Shown piece by piece: positions 1-8,598 of a stretch of 64,000 bases of DNA; positions within the stretch are counted from its first letter, which is position 1, and every line of letters starts with the position of its first letter. Source of the stretch: Aureobasidium sp. EXF-3400 (Eukaryota > Ascomycota > Dothideomycetes > Dothideales > Saccotheciaceae); NCBI GenBank assembly GCA_024195585.1, contig SWBL01000072.1:1-64000 (forward strand), given 5' to 3'. Under the pieces are notes generated by a model. The model searched no databases. It was not told the origin of the DNA and saw nothing but the letters and a program-made list of their open reading frames with translations. The position numbers were made by a program, and so were the translations under genes.

Positions 1-981
1 TACCACTAAATTACTGCTGCAGAACTAGACTAATTCGGAAGGTGGATAGAGCGAGTAGGTGGATAGCAAAAGGTGGATAATGGGTGGGCAAGGTGTCTAC
101 TTGGCTTCGTTGCGCTTACAATTGCAGTCTACGCGAGGGTTTGCTGACGAGCTGGTTGTTACACTGACACCAAAGCCGATACGCGATACGAGGTATGGTA
201 TTATCATGCCCATCGCGTTGTTTTATGTGTATACACTGCGTAGACGATCAAATTTTCGTTCCATTGCTTCAAGCAGTTATGATCCTAATGGCAATATCTT
301 ACCAATGCGGCTGAGCGGCTATCTGGTATAGTTCAAGCTCAGAGCCTTGGGCCCCTGTACAACGTGGAATCAGAAACTCTGAACCTTCATCGTGTATACA
401 CCAATCTTGGGTTAGCTTGACTCCTTTGACGAACCACTTGAACTCTGGATTTTGGTTCGGCTCGGCTCGGCTTTCGTTCAAATCGCTTAAGTGGGGAGCA
501 GTTCCTGTGTGCAAAGGGTAGAAAGCGAGATGAGCTATAAGTATCACAAAAGATCAGTCTTGATGGAGTTGTTTCAAGTATCGTATATAAGTGTCTATAT
601 TATCTGAACCTTATCGTGAAAAGAGTTCCATAAACCCCCACTAATGTGTGTCTGTCAACTCCGGAAATGCTGTGGTTCGTCAAGCTCTCATCAAAAGCGC
701 ATTGGGAATAAAAAAAAAGTTTGAGCAACGTCAAGATATCTATAAGATTGACTTCAAACAGTGAACGATCTCTGACAGATACTTGTTACAAAGCCGTGTC
801 AAGCCGACGACAGACAGAGAACCACAAGTATACCACTTTATGCCGATATACGGCTTGATGTTATTCATGAACAGGGTCATACCCTATACATCTCCTCCTT
901 TGAATTCTCCTATCTATCTCCTCTCTCACGTTCATCTTCTCCTTCTCTTTGACCCTCGTGCTACTGTTCCTCCGACAACAT
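1..981. other. gene-poor stretch, no convincing gene
   Basis: No gene can be supported here. Three copies of the octamer ggtggata lie at 41, 58 and 72. A minus-strand open frame (299-547) has no ATG. It follows a plausible splice acceptor (cttttgcacacag-like, near 511) and reads a protein-like tail containing WFVKGVKLTQDWC, so it could be the last exon of an unrecognised or decayed gene. No matching upstream exon was found. Confidence 0.4.
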
Positions 982-1447
982 TCACTCCTCAACCACTCTG
1001 ATCCTTGGTAACGACTCCCTCAAGCGCTTCTTGTCTTCTTCAGTAGGTGTGTAGCCTAGCTTCTCTTCTGCGGTATCGGAGAGAAAGAGACCGAGACATG
1101 CGTAGCCGATTATTCCGCCACCGACCATGAGGCGGATTTTGGGTGATAGAGAGGTGTAGTAGCTAACTTTGAGTCAGAGTCTGCGTGAGAGAAGCGAGTG
1201 GCGGGGAGGAAGACGAGGAGAGGAGAGAGAAGAAATTGGAACGAGAGAGGAGAGTAGATGATGACAGGATGAGAAGGGAAGGGTACTATGAGCGAGAGCA
1301 GGGAATGAGGAGTAACGACAGACAGATAGTGATGGCGATATCATAGAAAAGAGATGGACATATCAAGTCAAGGTACGCGAATAGTCATATTGGCGTGTGA
1401 AAAGAAGAGGAGCACGAAGAGATTATCACTTACCGCCACAACGACAT
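982..1447 (-). CDS. small single-pass membrane protein, 64 aa, two exons
   Basis: Exon 1 is 1434-1447 (only 14 bases, coding MSLW plus two bases of Arg). Exon 2 is 982-1162. The intron is 1163-1433, with donor GTAAGT and acceptor TTAG. The spliced protein of 64 residues begins MSLWRYYTSLSPKIRL, has a hydrophobic segment at about residues 16-33 (Gly-rich, then YACLGLFL), and ends in a charged soluble tail (TPTEEDKKRLKESLP) finishing VVEE. A basic N-terminus, one membrane span and an acidic tail are the layout of small accessory subunits of mitochondrial inner-membrane complexes, but I cannot name the family. Continuity of frame across the splice and the good splice signals argue that it is real. 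It stands alone at the edge of a gene-poor region. Confidence 0.7.
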
Positions 1448-1914
1448 TATGCCTTATTGATGCTTTTCTCTTTCTCGAGTGGTGTAGTAATTGATGTTAT
1501 GGCTTGATGCGATTTCGTAGCATGACTTTGTGGTTGATGTTTGGTGGGAAGTCGCAAGCGCAGAAGGAGCGATGGAGATTGTCATTTTGGCGGTAAAAGA
1601 TCATGATTTGCCGCGAGGGGCTGGATCACGATGCGCGTGTATCGACATCCCCCGTCGATGTGTACTCTCTTTGCTTCGACCACCTCACATGCGATGCGCG
1701 CACAACTCGGGATACGGAGTTCTTGACACAGACAGTCTTGTCGGTCGTCAGTATAACTACCTCGACATTCGTCTGCCTGTGTCCTCGAATTGAGTATTTT
1801 AATTTCCCCAAATGCACATCGGACCATGGCTCCAATCATTACACTACAAGCGTCAACGTTCGTCCACACGGGACATCTTCTGCAATACCTAATTTCTTCT
1901 ACCCATCATTCACA
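1448..1914. other. intergenic, no gene seen
   Basis: This is upstream sequence between the small minus-strand gene and the next possible plus-strand reading frame. Long overlapping frames occur on both strands but none resembles a protein family. It probably contains the promoter of the minus-strand gene. Confidence 0.5.
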
Positions 1915-2202
1915 ATGGTCGAGATCAAGAACAAGGCTCTTGAGAAACTCTTGAGAGACGTCAGGAAGACGCAAAAAGCCTCCGGCCGTGGTTGGGACAC
2001 TCTCTTCCCTCGCAATGTGGTGCAACAACAGCGCAAGTCCGCCGATTCGAGAGTGATTAAGAAGAGCACTCAGGTTTCCAAGTGCTTCATGGAAGGGCAG
2101 GATCTATTAGTCAAGACCACAGGCTCACAGGTCCATGACTCCAGCATCTTCAGTCTTGCTTCTTCCGCCTGGTATCTATGCAGATCCACATCCAGATGGT
2201 GA
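1915..2202 (+). CDS. possible small hypothetical protein, 95 aa
   Basis: An ATG in good context (ttcacaATGGtc) opens a 95-residue frame. It begins MVEIKNKALEKLLRDVRK and is rich in Lys and Arg over the first 60 residues. The first two thirds look protein-like. The last third (SSAWYLCRSTSRW) looks like read-through of an intron. An AG/GT boundary at 2073/2074 and a branch-point-plus-acceptor motif near 2250-2269 match the intron ends of the modules at 2782 and 4274, so this may be a diverged first member of that tandem family. No function can be proposed. It may be a decaying gene. Confidence 0.3.
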   Translation: MVEIKNKALEKLLRDVRKTQKASGRGWDTLFPRNVVQQQRKSADSRVIKKSTQVSKCFMEGQDLLVKTTGSQVHDSSIFSLASSAWYLCRSTSRW

Positions 2203-2781
2203 ACCTACCCGACAGTCTACGCTGAAATACACCCTTCCAACCAGGGCTCACTGACCTGATAACCTGGAGAGTCTGTCCATGAATTTCGCGACTCGGAGGG
2301 AACACAACAGAAGACCAATGATGAGGTGTGTCTGGGACATTGCTTGACAGACGGTCTTTTGTATCTCCCCGACGTCCTTGAGACCAAATCACCACCGAAA
2401 CGACCGAATAAATAGATACCTCGAGGTTTCCCGTCTGACAGCTGCAACAGCGGACTCAAAGTCGAGAGATTTGATAGTGAGACTATCGTCTGTGCGGAGA
2501 GGAAGCATAGAGATTTCCCGAAAAAGAGGTGAGTGGTAACATTGTTTAGATGACGAATGATTGGGGTGCTGTAAGTTGTAATTTGATATCTCTCGATTGC
2601 CTCTGATATTGCCACTATCTTCCTAGACCCTTATTATCGCTTTGATTAAGGCTCTAACTTTTACCTCATTCGCCGTGATTGAAATCCACACCGCTATCTC
2701 TATGCTCAAGCGATATAAATTAGAGATAGAGCATGCTAATCACATCGTTCTGCAACTTGGTACCTCAGAGCAACCTGAGAT

Positions 2782-3117
2782 ATGACTCAGGGAGGTCGTG
2801 GCGGCCGACGTCGGACAACTGCTCGCGCGCTCACAAACGAATCTGCATCTTGTCCCGAACGCATGAAGAGCGATGAAGAAAGCAAACAGGTAATTGAACC
2901 CAACATCTTAGTGACATCTCTCTGCTGAATGTCACCCTGCGATGATCCCTGATACTTTCCATACGGAGTAATATGCTCAGAGATCATCTAGAGATGTAGC
3001 ATAGATTATCAGATACACTGACCTGATCATTTGTTACAGCAGGCTAGGTGTATCACGCTGGCACATGGGCAGTCACCATACTCCAGTCTTGTTGAGGCTT
3101 TCAGCCGACAGACATAG
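2782..3117 (+). CDS. hypothetical small spliced gene, module A of tandem family, 61 aa
   Basis: The model is exon 1 2782-2889 and exon 2 3040-3117, with a 150-base phase-0 intron (donor CAG/GTAATT; branch-like CACTGAC, acceptor TTACAG). The product starts MTQGGRGGRRRTTARALT, a basic Gly/Arg-rich head, followed by an acidic stretch (ERMKSDEESKQ) and a short tail ending SRQT. A TATA-like box (gatataaat) lies about 60 bases upstream. The exon-intron unit aligns collinearly with sequence near 4274-4600, at an offset of about 1500 bases, and its intron also aligns with 3717-3872. The frame stays open across the splice for 25 codons. No known domain was recognised, and no expression evidence exists here. 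Confidence 0.3.
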
Positions 3118-3480
3118 ATCGAATCTCCTGAGGTGCAGGACTTAATCACATCCTTAGTAGCAGTAGATACCGCTTAAATAGGTGCGAGATGTTCGAGACA
3201 CTTGCTCGGAATGACTAGTATAGAATGACAAAGTACTCTCTACTATAGCAGTCTTGAGTCGGCCTAGATATGTTCAGGCTCTGATCTAGTCTCTAACACC
3301 AGCTCGTACCTTCATCGATGTAGTCAGAACTGAGAACAGTATTTCTGTTCTCGGATATCGAAATTTAGAGACTGACAAGCACATACTTGAAAGCACTCTG
3401 ATAGTGGATCCCTACCCTAGGACGACTTGAAAAAAAAGCAGAAGATTCGATGATGGCTCACGTAGAAGAATGAGAAGACC
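3118..3480. other. intergenic, no gene seen
   Basis: This lies between modules A and C of the degenerate tandem family. An imperfect inverted repeat, gaacagtatttctgttc, sits near 3333-3349. Nothing else was recognised. Confidence 0.4.
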
Positions 3481-3498
3481 CAACAGCAAGGAAGTGCT

Positions 3499-3872
3499 TT
3501 GTACCTACGACTTTCTAGCCTGCAACGAATAAGCAGCAATACTGTTTCGCTCAAAAGCCGACATGGCTGTCTCTGCTCTTCTCTTGTTCCATTCGAATCC
3601 ATCACAAACATTATCTTTGCAATAATACGCGAGACCCTCAACGATTGTCTGCCAACAATTTATAGCGTACCACTCGAACTAAGAAGGAAGGAGAGAACGG
3701 TCAAGCGAGTGAATAGGTCAGTAGATCATGCTCCAGAGTGATATCCCTGCGTGACCATTCTCACTAATGTTTCATTGGGAGTAATAGATCAGAGCTCGAT
3801 TATAAGAGATGTAGTGAGAAGATTCAATGAAGAGCATCAAAAATACTAACCTGGTCATCTCCCTCGGCCGAG
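3499..3872 (+). pseudogene. degenerate module C of the small tandem family
   Basis: An open frame without a good start leads to the boundary AG/GTCAGT at 3716/3717. The 156 bases that follow (3717-3872) match the introns of modules A and B in order. They share GTGATATC (A has GTGACATC), GGAGTAATA, AGAGATGTAG, and a branch-point block ATACTAACCTGGTCAT (A has ACACTGACCTGATCAT). The joined frame after the acceptor stops almost at once, so it appears non-functional. It is interpreted as a decayed paralogue. Whether the exon part ever coded the same protein is uncertain. Confidence 0.3.
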
Positions 3873-4273
3873 TTGTTGATCGTTCAATGAGCTAAGTTGG
3901 GCAATAACTCCAATCTGGATGACTCTGAGAAGTCGCTGTCAGCGTCGCTGTTGTATCACAAGTTCTTCTCCTCGTAACTGCCTAGTGACCAACAGCAACC
4001 TCTTATACTGATCAACTCCAGAGTTTGAGAGTGGAGGGGAGGCCTCTGTGGCACTTTCCACCGCTCCATGACCATCACTTCCGAAAAGACACTCAAGGAC
4101 CGTACAAACCAAAACACATATCTCGGAATAGCACAAGTCAGACCTACGCTATATGAGGAGGGTCTGCTAACCACGCATAGTATAGAACACAAACCAAAGA
4201 GGAAGAAAAATCGATCAGCAACGCATATATAATCCAGCTTCGGTCGGCTTCAGTCACCACTTCAACCATAAAA

Positions 4274-4602
4274 ATGGCACAAATCATTCTAAGCGAGACG
4301 GCAGGACTCCTCGCCCCTCACGTGGCCTGGATGATCTAGGGACAACACTAGATATTCCCAACTCTTGTACAATGTGAAGAAGTGACCAGGTTAATGAACC
4401 AAAAGTTTGTAATGACATCTCCACGCCGGACTTCACTTTCCGATAGTACCTTAATAATTTATGTGGATATAGTACTCCTGGACATCTTCACGGAGATACA
4501 ACAAGCAGTTTCAGGAACACTGGCCTGATGATCTTTTCCCCGCAGACTCGCAGACTTTCTACACGAATCATAGATGGTGGTATGTCCTCCACAGTGGGAT
4601 TG
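4274..4602 (+). pseudogene. degenerate module B of the small tandem family
   Basis: A TATA-like box (atatataat) sits about 45 bases before an ATG that begins MAQIILSETAGLLAP and meets a stop after 21 codons. Further on, another frame reads CEEVTR up to the boundary AG/GTTAAT at 4389/4390, which parallels DEESKQ before the intron in module A. The putative intron 4390-4545 ends in CACTGGCCTGATGATC...CCGCAG, again parallel to A. Many differences from A are C/T or G/A transitions. The frame break between start and donor makes this copy look broken. Confidence 0.3.
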
Positions 4603-5405
4603 CTTTGCGCCAGGGACGCGAGACGGATCGAACGCGACGGCCAGCGTCACTTGAACAAACCGAGAACCGAAGATTGAGGCTGTTTTGTACTCCGTACAGA
4701 ATCAAGATGGAGCTTGCACAGCAGGCTTCACTGAGGCATCTCATCTGCTTCACATAAAGATGCAAAACTCATTTTGAGATAGTCAACGCCAAGATGCCCG
4801 GACTCGAGAGTTCTGTGGAAGGCAGATCGTTAGTGATGACGGCGAAGGCATGATTGCGGAATCGGCCACCGTTCAGAAGATTTACTATAGAAAGGGGTTG
4901 CACTTCTTAGCAGGCATGGTAGCTCAGTAAGGTCTGCACATTGATAAGTACTTCTGGTATGGTGAGCCGTTTATTGCTGTATGGATAAGGTCGAACATAA
5001 GATAAGGGATCTGTAAGATATGATGATTCATTCTTCGTTTTCCTTCTCATCTATATCGTCGTCAGAAAGCAATAAGGATTCGAAAAAACGTGGTGATATA
5101 ACAAGAAAGCGCAAAGGCGAAAGAAGGAGAAAGCGTCAAATCCTAGAGAGATAAAATGACAGAAAAGTGATCAAAAAGCAAATCGGATATCAAGAACAAA
5201 AGCCAGCCTGGCTTTCTCGAAGCAACAAAGCTCGAAACAACAAACGCCGTAGGTATCTCAGAAGCCATTTTTTGTGGTCCATTTCTCTTCATCCGATATT
5301 TCGTGCCGCGGGCGGCTTCATGATGGTCCAGGGTATGCCGGTATCCACTGATAGCAATAAAACAAACGCCAGATTCAACGCCAGAGAGTTGAGGTGTCCA
5401 AAAGC
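4603..5405. other. intergenic, no gene seen
   Basis: This is the downstream flank of the Whi5-like gene. Short frames only; nothing was recognised. Confidence 0.5.
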
Positions 5406-6383
5406 TTACGCCTGCGGTAGCATGTGATGCCTTCTGGACCTATCCAGCGGGCTCTCGGCCACAGGGTGTTCGTCATGATCATCAGCCAGCTCTGTAGCTT
5501 CCGAGTCCAGACTATCTCTATCTGCGGCAGCAGCAGCCATACGCGCTTGGGCTTCTCTTGCAATGCGTGGCAGAGGGTCGTGTGCTAACGGTGGGGAGCT
5601 CGAGGGAGCATTGTAGGGCATGAAGCGGTTGGAGAAGATATTCGGTGTCGAGAAGAGAGCTTGTTGAGCTTGGGCTTGAGGTTCAGCGGCGTGGGTGTGT
5701 TTGTCGTTGTAAGGACGTAAAGGTGGAGGAGCCATAGGAAGGGCGTCGGGAGAGGGAGGGGCTTGTGGTTGAGGTTGTTGTTGTCGGGTGGGTGGCTTGG
5801 CCATGATTTGCAGACGCGAGAAGGGCACATTGATCTGGTTGGTGCGGACCTTGTAGATGGCGATGCGTAGACGTAATCGCAGGGTTTGGGCAGCGGTTCT
5901 GATGGACATTGATGCTGAAGAGGGGGTTGGTTGTTGATGTTGTTGTGAGATGTGCTGTTGTGACGAGGGGTCGTAGTTGATCAGAGACGAGAAGGAGCCG
6001 CGAGTAGCGTTGGAGTTCTGAGATGAGCGACCGCTGCCAGTATCGTCGTGCGAGTCGTGGTCGGTAGGGTCGTGTGGCTTCTGGGTATCCTGGTCCGGTT
6101 GCGGAGTGATGCGGCGCGACAGAGCATTGTTGTGTGACAGACGACGACGCTTGATATAGCTGAAGCCTTTTGCATCGTCCAGGATGTTTGCTTGTCGCTT
6201 GAGCGGGCTGCCGCCTCGTTGTTGTTGCTGTTGCTGCTTGTCGAGTTTGGCGTTCGGCGTCAGATCACCTAGCACTGGTCGATTGGTGCTGTCTGGTCGT
6301 GGCCGAGCAATTGCTTTCCCTGGCGGTCCCATGTTTTCACCTTGACCCTGGAACAGCCGACGTGATGATGGAGCTGTCGACAT
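5406..6383 (-). CDS. Whi5/Nrm1-type G1/S transcription repressor
   Basis: A single-exon protein of 325 residues, mostly low-complexity and predicted disordered. The diagnostic part is at about residues 163-193: TAAQTLRLRLRIAIYKVR followed by NQINVPFSRLQI. This is the GTB motif of the Whi5/Nrm1 family, which binds G1/S transcription factors (SBF/MBF) and represses their targets until CDK phosphorylation. Polyglutamine at 50-55 and 145-151, a basic KRRRLS block near residue 79 (possible nuclear localisation) and many S/T-P sites, candidate CDK targets, fit that role. Members are short and disordered, so the length is normal. The sequence does not distinguish Whi5 (G1 entry) from Nrm1 (G1 exit feedback). 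It is convergent with nothing and lies 239 bases from the next minus-strand gene. Confidence 0.75.
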   Translation of the reverse strand: MSTAPSSRRLFQGQGENMGPPGKAIARPRPDSTNRPVLGDLTPNAKLDKQQQQQQRGGSPLKRQANILDDAKGFSYIKRRRLSHNNALSRRITPQPDQDTQKPHDPTDHDSHDDTGSGRSSQNSNATRGSFSSLINYDPSSQQHISQQHQQPTPSSASMSIRTAAQTLRLRLRIAIYKVRTNQINVPFSRLQIMAKPPTRQQQPQPQAPPSPDALPMAPPPLRPYNDKHTHAAEPQAQAQQALFSTPNIFSNRFMPYNAPSSSPPLAHDPLPRIAREAQARMAAAAADRDSLDSEATELADDHDEHPVAESPLDRSRRHHMLPQA

Positions 6384-6622
6384 GATGGATGTTCGTCTGA
6401 AAGGGGCCTACGGAATGTGAAGGTTGGAGGAGAAATGTAGCGCGTCACAGGGAAGCAAGATTCAATCGCTAAGAAAGACCATCGATTGCATCGCAAACGT
6501 CCGTGAACCGCCAATCTGTGGGGGGGTTGTCCCTTTTGTGCAATATGACGTGCATAATTTTGGCTCCTTTGCAGCTTCATACAGATTCAAATATATAGCA
6601 TAGATGACTATCTACATATTAT

Positions 6623-8019
6623 CTAATCGCTTCTACCTCTTCTGTCGTCTTCTGACTCGAGTGCGATTCTCTTGCGCAAGAAGCTCACTGCAGGTGGCTG
6701 AATGATCTCGTTGAACAGCATGGTACCGTATACCAGCAGTCCAAATCCTACCACTTGCAACCACTTGAATGTCTCCCATCCGAGTCCCAAACTGACCACC
6801 CAGATGAACAACGTTCGGCATGTGTCGATCGTGCTACGTGCCGTTGCAGACACTGTGCGAGTCACCGAAAGTCCAAAGAAGTTGAATCCACCAATAGACA
6901 CCATCGTCAACAGACTGCTGGCAGCAATCGCCCGGTGCTGGAACACCTGTGATAGTCCTTCTTTTGCGTCGAAGTATCCTCCTCTACCAGCTTCGGTACG
7001 ACCGACTGCAAAGTGCAGGATTACCATACCGATAGCTGTGACCGAGAATCCAAACACTCCTTCCCAACCAACAGTTGCCAAAGGATCTAGCTCATACTTG
7101 GCCATGATGCTTTCTTCAATAACAAATTGTGATGCCGTGAAGATCTGTGCTCCTGCAATCAAGAGCATTCCGATGATAGTTTGGGCCGCCGAGTGTTCCT
7201 GCGCAGTAGCTGCGACGCTCTTCGCAACGTCACGAACCATGTGGATAGTGCTGTGAGCCATCTGGTGTCGGAGTTCGCCCATGCTCGGGGGATCGGCTCC
7301 AGGTGCAGTTCCAGGCACTGTGGCCTTCTTGTTCTCCAGAGCTCCGGCCAAACCAACCACAGCCACTCCTGCGACGACAATGAACAAGCTGGCCCACTTG
7401 AAAGCGTTTAGGTGTCTCTTGAGGAAGATGACGCTGAAAAGTCCAACAAAGAGTACGAGAGCACCTCTGGTCATCTGGTATATACTGGCAGCCACAAATA
7501 GCAAGCCCACGTTCATCAAGGTGGTTCCGGCAATATCACAGCATGCAGGGAGGGCAAGCAGTAGGATCTTCCATCCCTTGAGCGGCAGTCTTTGTCCAGC
7601 GTGTTCTGTATCGGCGAAGGGTTTGGCAGGCATGTTCGTGGCATCGGCAGGAGCTTCAATATCTTCTTGCAAGAGAGGTTCACGGGTGTCCTCGGTGTTG
7701 AGTGGCTCGTATGAAGTCGTATCGGAAGATTTGCGGACGAAGCGAGAGAACAGATACGAGATGAAGACGACGAGCCAGCATCCAGACTCGCCAACAAACA
7801 TCTGTAGTGTCTGGATGACGGGCTGCTCGAAGTTCTTGCGTTTGGCAGGGTTGGGATCGTCACAGTTGGCGACACATTGCATGTCCTGTAACGGAGTCAG
7901 AATGAGAAGGCCTGAAGAGACTCAAGAGACCAGACCTGGTATTTGGTAAAGAGAGTGTTGCACATGCCCGTCAGTAGCATCATGGCTACCAGAACTGGGA
8001 TCATCGCTTTGGACGCCAT
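6623..8019 (-). CDS. SLC35F6-like nucleotide-sugar/drug-metabolite transporter
   Basis: Exon 1 is 7936-8019 (28 codons, MASKAMIPVLVAMMLLTG...) and exon 2 is 6623-7885, joined across a 50-base intron. The 448-residue product has about ten hydrophobic segments. The paired blocks match the drug/metabolite transporter superfamily of the SLC35F6 type, including CNTLFTKYQD at the end of TM1, AGTTLMNVGLLFVAASIYQM, RGALVLFVGLFSVIFLKR, and a late segment ending in LGWETFKWLQVVGFGLLVYG. Human SLC35F6 is reported in lysosome and mitochondria; the substrate is not established. A soluble, acidic loop (about residues 75-110) and a second loop near 200-240 vary in the family. A start at the later ATG in exon 2 would remove TM1, so the spliced start is preferred. 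Confidence 0.85.
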
Positions 8020-8598
8020 GTTGGCGATCGGTGTCAGAGCTTATACGCTCTCGTGTATATGCTGTAAACGAGTGGCTTGGTATCCAAGCAGCGAGAGGTT
8101 TCTGATATGTCTATTGAATAGAAGACAAAGAGATGTTGCGAGAAAGGAGGACGAGGTAGACGGTCAGTCGGTGACACAGTCAATGCGGAGTTAATCGGTC
8201 ATGCGCCTCGGGCTTTGATAACGTCCTTATCAGCCAGCCTCGCCTATTGATAGTCGGAAACGGCTCCCTGTTCCTGACTCGAGCTCAGATCCACAATCAG
8301 TCTTGATCAGACAAAGCAGCACATGCTTACTGAAACAATGCCTCTTGTATTACCAGATCGTCTCCGAGATTGTGATAGAGTCTTGTGATAGGGACATTGA
8401 TCAGATGCGCAGAGAACGGAGTCAAGTAGTGCAGCCAATCACCATCCACCTCTATTGTTTACCTAGCATCTCGGGGACTCGGACTGAAGGATTGCCAAGC
8501 TCACGCGTCATGAATGAGGAAGGAGGTCATTCGCGAAAGTGTTGCAGCAGCGAGCGAAACGTTACAATGAGAACTTGTCGCCAACGAAAAAGACACTG
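8020..8598. promoter_or_regulatory. divergent intergenic region, transporter and GT90
   Basis: These 579 bases separate the divergently transcribed SLC35F6-like and GT90 genes and must hold both promoters. No clear TATA box or named operator was recognised. Confidence 0.5.
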
